A stretch of 64,000 nucleotides of DNA from Pseudaquidulcibacter sp041917055 (GTDB lineage Bacteria > Pseudomonadota > Alphaproteobacteria > Caulobacterales > Aquidulcibacteraceae): positions 99,218 to 163,217 of the forward strand of contig JAYRYJ010000009.1 in the NCBI GenBank assembly GCA_041917055.1, read 5' to 3'. Below the pieces are notes generated by a model. It made no database searches, was not told the DNA's origin, and saw only the letters and a program-made list of their open reading frames with translations. Made by a program: the position numbers and the translations under genes. Shown piece by piece: positions 16,904-25,134 of the stretch (positions are counted from its first letter, which is position 1; every line of letters starts with the position of its first letter).

Positions 16904-17682
16904 TGACCCAAGGCGCTAAGACATTCAAAAACCGCAAATTCAATTTGGTTTCAAATGAATGGCAAGATGGAACGCGCGAATTGGCACGCGAAATGCCAAT
17001 TGCCTTTGTTTTTAATGGCACAAGCCATGCAGTTATGATGGCAAGCCCGATTGATTTGTGCGATTTTGTTTTGGGCTTTTCTTTTTGTGAAGGGATAATT
17101 GCCGATAAAGACGAAATCGAAAATGTCGAAATCATAAGCACTATAAAAGGCATGGAAATTCAAATCGAATTATCCCACACAGCAAACAGCAATTTTATTC
17201 GCCAAAGAAATTTGCGCCTTGGGCCAGTTGGTTGTGGAATGTGTGGGATTGAAAGCCTTGATGCTGCTTTGCCAAAAATTGACCGCCTTGATGATGGAAC
17301 GCGATTTTCACCCGCCCAAATCATTGCGGGTTTTGCCAAATTACAAGAATTGCAAGAATTGGGTGCAAAAACTTGGGCGGTACATGCCGCCGCCTTTATG
17401 GATGCGCATGGCGAGGTCTTGATAATTCGCGAGGATATAGGTCGTCACAATGCCTTGGATAAATTAATCGGCGCACTATTGGACGAAAATATTGAGGCCA
17501 CCAAGGGTGCGATTTTATTGACCAGTCGAATTTCAATCGATTTAATCCAAAAGGCCGCCGCCATAAAATGCCCAACAATTTGCGCAATTTCGGCACCATC
17601 GTCTTTGGCTCTAACGGCTGCAAAAGCTGCAAATATGAAAATTTTCGCAATTGTCAGGAAAGACGGCTTGGAAGAGTTTTAG
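16903..17682 (+). CDS. fdhD: Formate dehydrogenase accessory sulfurtransferase FdhD
   Basis: The 259-residue protein has the CGMCG loop at residues 111-115, whose cysteines carry sulfur from a cysteine desulfurase to the molybdenum cofactor of FdsA, and the conserved REDIGRHNALDKLIG and LLTSRISIDLIQKAA segments. In Rhodobacter capsulatus the equivalent gene is fdsC and is followed by fdsD; here no fdsD follows, because the next gene is convergent and overlaps the fdhD stop by four bases. The gene abuts fdsA by a TAATG overlap, so it is in the same operon. Confidence 0.92.
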   Translation: MTQGAKTFKNRKFNLVSNEWQDGTRELAREMPIAFVFNGTSHAVMMASPIDLCDFVLGFSFCEGIIADKDEIENVEIISTIKGMEIQIELSHTANSNFIRQRNLRLGPVGCGMCGIESLDAALPKIDRLDDGTRFSPAQIIAGFAKLQELQELGAKTWAVHAAAFMDAHGEVLIIREDIGRHNALDKLIGALLDENIEATKGAILLTSRISIDLIQKAAAIKCPTICAISAPSSLALTAAKAANMKIFAIVRKDGLEEF

Positions 17683-18452
17683 ACCATGGCGCGATAAAGG
17701 CTGTAAAGGCTTGATAGCGTAAGGACAAAACCAACCGCCGTCAAAAGCCGATTCGCAGAAATGCGCTTTGCGAGGATTGCCCCAATAGGCGCAGCAATAA
17801 TGCCGCCAATAATAAGACCGACAATCGCCTCTGAAACGCCTTTAAAACCGATTGTGAGAATAAAGGTCGCCGAAATTGTGAGGGTTAGAAAAAATTCCGC
17901 AGTATTCACAGTACCGATAACTTTTCGCGGTTCAACACCCTGTATCAAAAGGTTTGACGTCACAACAGGGCCCCAACCGCCACCGCCTGCTGCATCAAGG
18001 AAACCGCCGATTAGGCCCAATGGTGTTGTGACGCGTGCGTCTTTAAATTCTGCGCCGCGCCGGTGGGACACGCCGCGAATTAAAAGATAAATGCCGACAC
18101 CGGTTAAATAGGTCATTACCAACGGCTTTGCGGATTTCGCATCAATTTGAGTAAGGACATAAGCACCGATTATGCCGCCAATCATTCCGGGAATTGCAAG
18201 CCTTGTGAATAATTTCCAATCGACATTTTTGTGCAAAATATGCGAAATACCGGATGCAGCAGTTGTAAATAATTCGGCCAAATGAATTCCCGAAGAGGCG
18301 CGGGTTGGCGGCACACCAAGAATCGAAACCAAAATCGTACTAGAAATTACGCCATATGCCATGCCCAATGCGCCATCAATCAATTGCGCAAAAAAACCCG
18401 CCAAAATGAAAGGCCAAATTTTTTCCAATTCGAAGACAAAGTGTTCAAGCAT
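17679..18452 (-). CDS. Sulfite exporter TauE/SafE family (TSUP) membrane protein
   Basis: The 257-residue protein has about eight hydrophobic segments and the family features LIDGALGMAYGV and GGFLDAAGGGGWGPVV. TSUP proteins move sulfite, sulfoacetate or other small organic anions; the substrate here is undetermined. Its stop overlaps that of fdhD on the other strand by four bases, leaving no terminator between the two convergent units. Confidence 0.85.
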   Translation of the reverse strand: MLEHFVFELEKIWPFILAGFFAQLIDGALGMAYGVISSTILVSILGVPPTRASSGIHLAELFTTAASGISHILHKNVDWKLFTRLAIPGMIGGIIGAYVLTQIDAKSAKPLVMTYLTGVGIYLLIRGVSHRRGAEFKDARVTTPLGLIGGFLDAAGGGGWGPVVTSNLLIQGVEPRKVIGTVNTAEFFLTLTISATFILTIGFKGVSEAIVGLIIGGIIAAPIGAILAKRISANRLLTAVGFVLTLSSLYSLYRAMV

Positions 18453-18521
18453 TTTCAGAGTCTAGCAATTGTTTGCGATAGCGCAATCAGGGAATCGGAA
18501 AAATAATTTTGTATTTGGCAC

Positions 18522-18551
18522 CAAAAACAAAAAAGCCCGCCAATGGCGGGC
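18522..18551 (-). terminator. Rho-independent terminator of rpmG
   Basis: Read on the minus strand, GCCCGCC-ATT-GGCGGGC is followed by a U-rich run (TTTTTTGTTTTTGG). It lies about 20 bases beyond the rpmG stop. Confidence 0.85.
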
Positions 18552-18572
18552 AATTTCGCAAAGTTGAAAAAA

Positions 18573-18740
18573 CTATTTAATTTTGCCTTCAACAAACTCA
18601 ACATGTTTACGAACCACAGGATCGTATTTATTCATGCGAAGTTTTTCGGTTTTGGTGCGGGCATTCTTTTTAGTTACATAAAAGAAACCGGTGCCAGCCG
18701 AAGAATTAAGGCGAATTTTGATTGAGGCTGGTTTAGCCAT
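18573..18740 (-). CDS. rpmG: 50S ribosomal protein L33
   Basis: This 55-residue gene encodes MAKPASIKIRLNSSAGTGFF, then YVTKKNARTKTEKLRMNKYD and VVRKHVEFVEGKIK, a clear L33 of the zinc-free type (no CxxC pairs). It stands alone, without the usual rpmB partner, and is closed by its own terminator. The start ATG lies at 18740; the 68-bp gap to the MFS gene holds its promoter. It is a small basic structural protein of the large ribosomal subunit. Confidence 0.93.
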   Translation of the reverse strand: MAKPASIKIRLNSSAGTGFFYVTKKNARTKTEKLRMNKYDPVVRKHVEFVEGKIK

Positions 18741-18808
18741 GATGAAACCCCTGTCGCAAATGCGAGATTAAACTGAAGGCGTGCCTAGACCATAAAGGAC
18801 ATGCTAAG

Positions 18809-19963
18809 TCAAGAAAGGTTTTCAGTTTTGCGACCTAAAACAAACATTAAAACAGGCAAAAGCCCGATTATTGACAGTGAAATCAATAGTGAATCTGCAC
18901 CTTTCGCCTCCATAAGGCCGCCGCCCAATGCGGGTGCAAGCAATTGCCCGACGCAATAGGTCGTGCCGAATGTGGCATTGGCAATTGCGATTTTTGAAGC
19001 ATTAAACCCTTCGGCAACGCCAACAAGCCCTAATGTATAAAATCCGGTTACAAAGCCCGACCAAATGCAAACTAATAATAAAACCAAATTCGGCGAATGG
19101 GCAAAAAACAAAGCAATCGGCAGGATAAAGGCGACAATTGAAATTAAAATCATTGCCTTTTTGCGCCCGATTCTATCTGCTAGAATTCCTAAAGGCCATT
19201 GGAAAATAATATTGCCAATCGCGGCGGCACTTAGCATTAGGCCAGCAAAAACGTCACCAAATCCATTTTCGCGCGACCAAATCGGGAAAAGATTAAAGGC
19301 GGCGGTTTCAAGCCCACCAATTGCAAATGCAGGCATAAAAATCGCGGGGAAAAGGAACATTAATTTATAAGTATCCCAAAACCCATGCCCCGAGATTTCA
19401 GGCTTTGAAGCGGGAATTGTTTTCAATAGGAACATTGGCAAAACCAATAGATTAAGGGCATTGGCGACCAGAATATTGAAATTAGATGCATAACCGAATT
19501 TCGCAATCATCACGCCGCCAATGCCAATGCCACCATAAAAAATAACAGCATAAAAGCCAAAAATTTGCCCCCGCTTTTCGGGCGGCGCAAGTTCCAAAAT
19601 CCAGGATTCTGAGGCTATAAAAAGGAATGTTCCGGTAATTGCGAAACCAATTCGAATGATGGTCCATAAAATCGGCTCATGTGCTAAAAGTGCTATTGTA
19701 TATAAAGTGGCATTTATGATTATGGTTGCAAACAAGGCCTTTTTAACTGGGATATAATGTAAAACCTTTGGCAAATATGGGGTCAAAAATAGGGGTGCAG
19801 CACCAATAAAAGTAACTAATAAACCAATCGCCCCACTAGAAAGCCCCAAATCGGACATGCGAAGCGCGAACAAAGGCGCAAGCAGCCCAAACCCGATTGA
19901 TGAAATAAACCCCGCCGATAAAGCAACAGCGATTGTGATATAGGGGTTTAGAGCTTTCGACAT
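18809..19963 (-). CDS. MFS transporter
   Basis: The 384-residue membrane protein has about twelve hydrophobic segments, with the MFS loop-type motif GILADRIGRKKAM after TM8 and ASESWILELAPPEKRGQIFGFY between the TM4 and TM5 equivalents. The latter resembles the YcaD-like sugar/drug exporter subgroup. The substrate is unknown. It is divergent from the bufferin operon, and the 153-bp gap contains the perfect palindrome ATGCAATTGCAT (19994-20005) near its own start. Confidence 0.82.
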   Translation of the reverse strand: MSKALNPYITIAVALSAGFISSIGFGLLAPLFALRMSDLGLSSGAIGLLVTFIGAAPLFLTPYLPKVLHYIPVKKALFATIIINATLYTIALLAHEPILWTIIRIGFAITGTFLFIASESWILELAPPEKRGQIFGFYAVIFYGGIGIGGVMIAKFGYASNFNILVANALNLLVLPMFLLKTIPASKPEISGHGFWDTYKLMFLFPAIFMPAFAIGGLETAAFNLFPIWSRENGFGDVFAGLMLSAAAIGNIIFQWPLGILADRIGRKKAMILISIVAFILPIALFFAHSPNLVLLLVCIWSGFVTGFYTLGLVGVAEGFNASKIAIANATFGTTYCVGQLLAPALGGGLMEAKGADSLLISLSIIGLLPVLMFVLGRKTENLS

Positions 19964-20047
19964 CTTTGCGCTATTAATTCAATAGTTATTCTTATGCAAT
20001 TGCATGAATTTTTTTGCCGCTCTATTTTGCAAAAACACAAAACCCTT

Positions 20048-20075
20048 GTAACCATTTATAAAAAGGGTGCGTATT
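20048..20075 (+). promoter_or_regulatory. ECF (SigF-like) promoter of the bufferin operon
   Basis: GTAACC (20048-20053) and CGTATT (20070-20075) are separated by exactly 16 bases, about 40 bases before the bufA ATG. GTAACC with a CG-starting -10 element at this spacing is the kind of promoter described for the ECF factor SigF, which drives the homologous operon in Caulobacter. No sigma factor or anti-sigma gene is in this window. Confidence 0.72.
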
Positions 20076-20116
20076 ACTTATTGTCAGGGCGAACTGACCT
20101 ATCACGGAGTAGATTT

Positions 20117-20386
20117 ATGAAAAAAACACCAATTATTATCGGAACCGCGGCTTTTGCATTTGTTGCGGGGGCATCTATTATTGCGACATCGTCTAATGCT
20201 GGCAATATGGGCGCAGGTGCAAATATGGAAAAATGCGCGGGCGTCGTAAAAGCGGGCAAAAATGATTGCGCTTCAAACGGCCATTCTTGCGCAGGTATGG
20301 CGAAAAAAGACGGTGACACCAATGAATGGGTGAAGGTTCCAAAAGGAACATGCATGAAATTGGTCAATGGCCGCGTTGTAAATTAA
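20117..20386 (+). CDS. bufA1: Bufferin precursor (DUF2282), metal-binding RiPP
   Basis: The 89-residue precursor has a signal peptide (about residues 1-28, ending SSNA) and four cysteines at 40, 51, 58 and 79 within the DUF2282 pattern EKCAGVVKAGKNDC, NGHSCAG, NEWVKVPKGTC. In described bufferins, the core cysteines are converted by the DUF692 enzyme into thiooxazole-type groups and the exported peptide binds copper. CGGAG precedes the ATG at 20117; the longer frame from 19994 runs through the promoter and is not coding. It is first in bufA-bufB-bufC-doxX. Confidence 0.92.
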   Translation: MKKTPIIIGTAAFAFVAGASIIATSSNAGNMGAGANMEKCAGVVKAGKNDCASNGHSCAGMAKKDGDTNEWVKVPKGTCMKLVNGRVVN

Positions 20387-20394
20387 TTATCGAA

Positions 20395-21234
20395 ATGCCC
20401 GTCAAAATGAAATGCGGAATTAACCCCAAACCCAAACATTTTGACGGGCTTTTGCTGCGCGAATATGAATTTGGATTTTTGGAATTTCATACTGAAAATC
20501 TGTTTTTGAAAGGCTTGGCTTATTCCAAAATCGAAAAACTGCGTGCCGATTATGAATTTTCCTTTCATTCGGTCGGCGTGTCATTGGGGTCTTATGATGG
20601 TTTGCGCATGGACCATGTTGCAAAAATCACGGCCGAAATTGACAGATTTGACCCCATTTTGGTTTCTGAACATCTAAGTTTTTCGGGTATTCATCAAAGA
20701 TTTACGCCCGATTTATTGCCTTTGCCATTGAATGATGAAAGTCTGTCGGTTTTTATTCGTAATATTGATGAATACCAAAATGCGATTAATAGGCGGGTTT
20801 TGATTGAAAATCCGTCGCAATATATCGCTTTTCAAAACGAAACCTATGAATTGCATGATTTTCTAAATGAAATTTGCGCGCGCACGGGTTGCGGCGTTTT
20901 GCTTGACGTCAATAATCTTGAAGTCTGTGACAATAATATAGGCGCGAATGCGATGGCGATTATTGAGGGTTTAAAGCCCGAAAATATCGGTCAATTTCAT
21001 CTGGCGGGTTATAAGGAAATGCCAAAACCAAACGGTACAATTTTCCTTGATAATCATGGCGCACGGGTTTTTCCCAAGGTTTGGGAATTATATCGCGCGG
21101 CAATAAAGCGTTTTGGCAATCTCCCAAGCCTTTTGGAATGGGACGATGAAGTGCCGGAACTTTTGGTGCTAAACCAAGAATGTGACAAAGCAAATTCCAT
21201 AAAGTCGGAGGTTTTGGCACATGAATTCGCTTGA
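20395..21234 (+). CDS. bufB: Bufferin-modifying multinuclear iron oxidase (DUF692/MNIO)
   Basis: The protein (about 279 residues) belongs to the MbnB/TglH/ChrH superfamily of di/tri-iron TIM-barrel enzymes. Conserved blocks visible are SVGVSLGSYDG, SEHLSFSG, VLIENPSQY, LLDVNNLEV, GQFHLAGY, DNHG and LLEWDDEVPEL, which hold the His/Asp/Glu/Asn iron ligands. It installs the thiol-derived heterocycles on BufA in the cytoplasm before export. The start could be 20395 or 20407, since neither has a good ribosome site; coupling to the bufA stop eight bases away is likely. It overlaps bufC by 14 bp. Confidence 0.92.
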   Translation: MPVKMKCGINPKPKHFDGLLLREYEFGFLEFHTENLFLKGLAYSKIEKLRADYEFSFHSVGVSLGSYDGLRMDHVAKITAEIDRFDPILVSEHLSFSGIHQRFTPDLLPLPLNDESLSVFIRNIDEYQNAINRRVLIENPSQYIAFQNETYELHDFLNEICARTGCGVLLDVNNLEVCDNNIGANAMAIIEGLKPENIGQFHLAGYKEMPKPNGTIFLDNHGARVFPKVWELYRAAIKRFGNLPSLLEWDDEVPELLVLNQECDKANSIKSEVLAHEFA

Positions 21235-21955
21235 AACTCTGCAAACAGATTTTTTAAGCGCCATTTATGGCGCGCCGAATTTGCAAGGTTTAAAAGCGGG
21301 TTTTACCGATAATCTTGATATTTATCGCAATAATTTGGTTTTGGGCCTATATGAAAATCTAAGTGGAAAATTCCCGATTGTTTTGGAATTATTAGGTTCC
21401 GAATTCTTTGAAAATACGGCGGCACAATTCATTAAATTCGAACCTTTGAATCAAGGCCATAATAATGATTTCGGCGCGAAGTTATCGCTTTTTCTTGAAG
21501 GCTTTCTTGAAAGTGATTTCAAATTTGTGGCTAAAATCGCCGAAATTGAATGGGCGAAATTTGTCGCCGAAAGCCAGTCGCAGCTAAATAAAGTCGGATT
21601 TGCCGAAATTGCCAATGCACTACAAATCGGGAATATGAATATTGAATTAAACCCCAGCCTTTCCCTTATCCATGCCGATTTTAACGCTTTCGAATTGTAT
21701 TTCGCGCATTTGAATGGGGACATTGACGGGTTTCAATTCAAAACAGTGCCGCAAAATATTGCGATATGGGCAAATGAAGAATTTGAACCATGTTTTAAAG
21801 TTTTGGACAAGTTTGAAAGTGATTTCTTAGCCACAATGAAAATGGGCATTTCGATTATTGAGGCATTGGAAAACACAATTCAAAACCACGGACAAAATGA
21901 AGAAAATCAGGCAAAATTCGTCGCACTTTGTGACTTGGGCCTCTTGAAAATTTAG
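21221..21955 (+). CDS. bufC: Bufferin maturation partner (DUF2063)
   Basis: The 244-residue protein has the DUF2063 N-terminal helical domain (IYRNNLVLGLYENLSGKFP, LELLGSEFFENTA, AQFI) followed by a second domain resembling the RRE-like C-terminal half of MbnC-type partners. It is expected to present the BufA precursor to the MNIO enzyme BufB. The pair bufB-bufC is diagnostic for this RiPP class. It overlaps bufB by 14 bp and is followed after ten bases by doxX. Confidence 0.88.
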   Translation: MNSLETLQTDFLSAIYGAPNLQGLKAGFTDNLDIYRNNLVLGLYENLSGKFPIVLELLGSEFFENTAAQFIKFEPLNQGHNNDFGAKLSLFLEGFLESDFKFVAKIAEIEWAKFVAESQSQLNKVGFAEIANALQIGNMNIELNPSLSLIHADFNAFELYFAHLNGDIDGFQFKTVPQNIAIWANEEFEPCFKVLDKFESDFLATMKMGISIIEALENTIQNHGQNEENQAKFVALCDLGLLKI

Positions 21956-21965
21956 GGAGATTAAA

Positions 21966-22367
21966 TTGAATAAATCAGAAAAAATCCTTTGGGCGCACGC
22001 CCAAGGGCAAGACATTGTATTGCTTGGCATCAGGCTTTGGATTGCGAATATTTTCTTGCGCTCCGGCATATTAAAACTGCAATCATGGGATAGCACTATT
22101 TCATTATTCCAAGAGGAATATGCTTTGCCATTCTTGCCCCCTCAATTGGCGGCATTTATGGGAACGGGCGCAGAAATTTTGGGTGGGGCCTTGGTTTTAT
22201 TGGGGTTTTTCACACCTTTGGGCGCGTTCATATTGTTTGGTGTGACTTCGGTGATTGAATTATTCGTCTATCCCGGAACGAATGATCATTATCATTGGCT
22301 ATTATTATTGGCGGTTTTGATATTTTTCGGCAGCGGAAAATGGGGCGTTTCGGGCTTTAGGAAATAG
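21966..22367 (+). CDS. DoxX family membrane protein of the bufferin operon
   Basis: The 133-residue protein has four hydrophobic segments and DoxX landmarks (RLWIANIFLRSGILKL, TGAEILGGALVLLGFF). It begins with TTG at 21966 behind the strong AGGGAGA. DoxX-like proteins are a usual fourth gene in bufferin (gigABCD) operons, where they are thought to act in the membrane on redox or copper handling; the mechanism is unknown. Its last 11 bp overlap the convergent folC. Confidence 0.87.
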   Translation: MNKSEKILWAHAQGQDIVLLGIRLWIANIFLRSGILKLQSWDSTISLFQEEYALPFLPPQLAAFMGTGAEILGGALVLLGFFTPLGAFILFGVTSVIELFVYPGTNDHYHWLLLLAVLIFFGSGKWGVSGFRK

Positions 22368-23625
22368 GCAATGTCGCCAAAACATCACCTGCAAGATAAA
22401 GGCTGCCGCATATAACAATGCGGCGGTTTTTGCCGCGTGTTGCCAATTGAAAGGCGTCTTTAAAATCACCGCTAATCCTGGTGTTCATTTTCAAATGGCG
22501 CGCAATAAGGGCGACGTCTTGGACTTTTGCACTATTTGACGAAGTCGCAATTTCGATTGGCAGAATTAGGGGGTTAAATGCCGTGAAATTCTTCAAAAAC
22601 CCACCAATGTCCTTATTATTAAGAAAACCGCATATTAAAACAATTGGCTTTTCTTCAATCAAGTTTAGCTTTTCAAGAAATGCCGCCAGTGCGCGCCCAC
22701 CATGTGGATTATGCCCGCCATCAAGCCAGATTTCGCAATTTTTTTGGTTCGCAATTTCGCCAATCCAGCCCCAATTCAATTTTTGCAAGCGCGCCGGCCA
22801 TTTTGCGGATTTTATGCCGTTTGCGATTGCAGTGTCATCTATTCCCAAAATCTTTGCTGCCATAATCGCATTTGCGGCATTTTCTAATTGATGAGGGCCT
22901 TCCAAAGAAGGGTTTGGCAATTCCATAAATTCATTTTCGGTTTGAAAACAATATTTGCCATATGACATGAAGGCATCAAAATCGCGCCCAAAAATGTGAA
23001 GCGGCGCTTTTAATTTAGCCGCTTCTTGCTCAATCACTTCCAAAACTTCATCATTTTGTCTCGCGACAATTAATTGTGTATTTTCGCGCAATATTCCACA
23101 TTTTTCGCGCGTGATTTCAAGAATATCTTCACCCAAATATTCTTTATGATCATAGTCAATTGGGGTGAGAATAGTTAGAAGTTTGTTAGTGACGGCATTT
23201 GTCGCATCAAGCCTGCCACCCAAACCGGTTTCTAGCAAAAGATAATCCGCGACGGTTTTGGAAAATGCGATAAAGCCTGCCAATGTTTCGGCTTCAAAAA
23301 TCGTTAGCGGAATATTTTGGGCGATTTCTTTAACTTGGCGAGCGATTTCAAGAAGTTTGGACTCGGCGATTTGCCTCCCTGCGACCACAAATCTCTCATG
23401 GATTGTCACTAAATGTGGCGAAGTATAGACATGGCATTTCTTTCCCGCGCTTTCCAAAATTGCGCGCAAAAATGCCAAAGTCGAACCCTTACCGTTCGTC
23501 CCCGCGACATGAATTATGGGCGGCAAAGTGATTTCAAGCATGGAGAGAGCTTTTTGAATACGCTCCAACCCCAAATCAATAACACGCGGGAAAGAATAAA
23601 AAATATCGGCGGCAGTTTGCGACAT
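22357..23625 (-). CDS. folC: Bifunctional dihydrofolate/folylpolyglutamate synthase
   Basis: The 422-residue enzyme has the ATP P-loop HVAGTNGKGST, LLLETGLGGRLDATN, ITPIDYDHKEYLG with the metal-binding Asp/His, and DGGHNPHGG near the C-terminus. It adds glutamate to dihydropteroate and folates in the cytoplasm. In many alphaproteobacteria folC directly follows accD; here a methyltransferase gene on the opposite strand sits between them, so folC has been cut off from the trp-accD unit. Its 3' end overlaps doxX. Confidence 0.92.
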   Translation of the reverse strand: MSQTAADIFYSFPRVIDLGLERIQKALSMLEITLPPIIHVAGTNGKGSTLAFLRAILESAGKKCHVYTSPHLVTIHERFVVAGRQIAESKLLEIARQVKEIAQNIPLTIFEAETLAGFIAFSKTVADYLLLETGLGGRLDATNAVTNKLLTILTPIDYDHKEYLGEDILEITREKCGILRENTQLIVARQNDEVLEVIEQEAAKLKAPLHIFGRDFDAFMSYGKYCFQTENEFMELPNPSLEGPHQLENAANAIMAAKILGIDDTAIANGIKSAKWPARLQKLNWGWIGEIANQKNCEIWLDGGHNPHGGRALAAFLEKLNLIEEKPIVLICGFLNNKDIGGFLKNFTAFNPLILPIEIATSSNSAKVQDVALIARHLKMNTRISGDFKDAFQLATRGKNRRIVICGSLYLAGDVLATLPIS

Positions 23626-23703
23626 AATGAAAGATAAAACGCTTGAATTTGAGTATAAAAATCCTATTTAGTCCAGTAGCATTTTGTTTTACAGGGGTAA
23701 ATT

Positions 23704-24276
23704 GTGGCAGCAGAACTTAATTTGAACCGTATGCGGGATTCTCGCCTTGCTTTATTGGTTTGCGTCGTAATTTATTTCTTTACAAAACCGATTGCTGAAT
23801 CTGGCACCTTGTGGCGTTTGTTCTTCGACATTGTCGGTTTTGGCCTTGTGGTTTTGGGCGCTGTCGGGCGCATTTATACCACGGCCTTTCTTGGCGGTCA
23901 TAAAAACAAAAACCTAATTACCGAGGGGCCATTTTCCAAAGTTCGCAACCCGCTTTATGTTTTTTCAATCATTGGCGTTGCAGGTATTGCGTTTTTGACT
24001 GCGCGCCCTTTGATAATCATTCTTGCCCCCGCACTGACTATTTGGATTTATCATTATTTGGTAAAGCGCGAAGAGGCATTTTTGGAAGCCGAATTCGGCG
24101 CGCCCTATACTGAATATTTGAAAAATGTCCCGCGTTTTGTTCCCAACCTGTCATTGAAAGGCACGGCGGAAACCATAACCACCAATCCAAAACTGTTGTA
24201 TACTGCGGTAATGGATTCAATCTGGTGGTTTGTGGCAATTCCATTATTCATGATTTTGGAACATTTCGGAAAATAA
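23704..24276 (+). CDS. Isoprenylcysteine carboxyl methyltransferase family protein
   Basis: The 190-residue membrane protein carries the ICMT/PEMT motif GPFSKVRNPLYVFS, followed by KREEAFLEAEFGAPYTEYL. It starts with GTG at 23704 after CAGGGG. It is a SAM-dependent methyltransferase acting on a lipophilic substrate that cannot be named from sequence. It is inserted, on the plus strand, between folC and accD; its stop codon directly abuts that of accD with no base between them. Confidence 0.82.
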   Translation: MAAELNLNRMRDSRLALLVCVVIYFFTKPIAESGTLWRLFFDIVGFGLVVLGAVGRIYTTAFLGGHKNKNLITEGPFSKVRNPLYVFSIIGVAGIAFLTARPLIIILAPALTIWIYHYLVKREEAFLEAEFGAPYTEYLKNVPRFVPNLSLKGTAETITTNPKLLYTAVMDSIWWFVAIPLFMILEHFGK

Positions 24277-25134
24277 TCAAGCCGCCTTTGAAAATGGCGC
24301 CAACATTGATAGTATTTTACCAAATTCGGTGCGTAAGTCTTTGCGATGTACCACCATATCGACCATGCCGTGTTCTTTTAGATATTCCGAGCGTTGAAAA
24401 CCCGCCGGAAGTTTTTGGCGAATGGTTTGTTCAATAACGCGCGGGCCCGCAAAACCGATTAAGGCATCTGGTTCGGCGATATGCACATCACCCAACATGG
24501 CATAGGATGCTGTAACGCCGCCGGTTGTCGGGTCGGTCAAAAGCACCAAATACGGAAGGCCTTTTTCGCGCAACAAATCAATTGCCAAAGTTGTGCGCGG
24601 CATTTGCATTAAAGATAAAATCCCCTCTTGCATACGCGCACCACCGGCGGCAGTCACGCAAATAAGGGCGCAATTCTTCTCGATAGCGGTTTCGGCGGCC
24701 TTGATGAATGCTTCACCCGCCGCCATGCCCAAAGAGCCGCCCATAAAGGCGAAATCTTGAACGATTATAACGACATTATGCGCTTTCAATTTGCCAAAGC
24801 CGATTGACATACAATCTTGCTTGCCACTTTGCGCGCGCGCGGTTTTAAGGCGATCGACATATTTTCTGTCATCTTTAAATTTAAGTGGATCTTCGACCAC
24901 GCTTGGCAAAGGAATTTCCTCAAAAACGCCGTCATCAAACAAATATTTAAGGCGCAAATCGGCCCCAATTCGCATATGGCGTCCACGCGGGGTTACCCAT
25001 AATGCGGCTTCCAAATCAGATTTGAAAAGCATATCGCCGGAATCCGGGCATTTTACCCATAAATTATCCGGTGTGTCGGTTTTTGGTTTCAATAATTTAT
25101 TGATACCGGGGCGGATTCTATCAAGCCAAGACAT
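24277..25134 (-). CDS. accD: Acetyl-CoA carboxylase carboxyltransferase subunit beta
   Basis: The 285-residue protein has the crotonase-like carboxyltransferase core (GGSLGMAAGEAFI, CVTAAGGARMQEG, DPTTGGVTASYAMLGD, EPDALIGFAGPRVI). The N-terminal zinc ribbon is degenerate: around Cys29 the sequence is WVKCPDSGDMLF, and the second knuckle reads WVTPRGRHM, so three of the four cysteines of the E. coli ribbon are missing. I recall similar loss in other alphaproteobacterial AccD proteins. It transfers CO2 from biotin to acetyl-CoA. The ATG overlaps the trpA TAA by one base. Confidence 0.92.
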   Translation of the reverse strand: MSWLDRIRPGINKLLKPKTDTPDNLWVKCPDSGDMLFKSDLEAALWVTPRGRHMRIGADLRLKYLFDDGVFEEIPLPSVVEDPLKFKDDRKYVDRLKTARAQSGKQDCMSIGFGKLKAHNVVIIVQDFAFMGGSLGMAAGEAFIKAAETAIEKNCALICVTAAGGARMQEGILSLMQMPRTTLAIDLLREKGLPYLVLLTDPTTGGVTASYAMLGDVHIAEPDALIGFAGPRVIEQTIRQKLPAGFQRSEYLKEHGMVDMVVHRKDLRTEFGKILSMLAPFSKAA

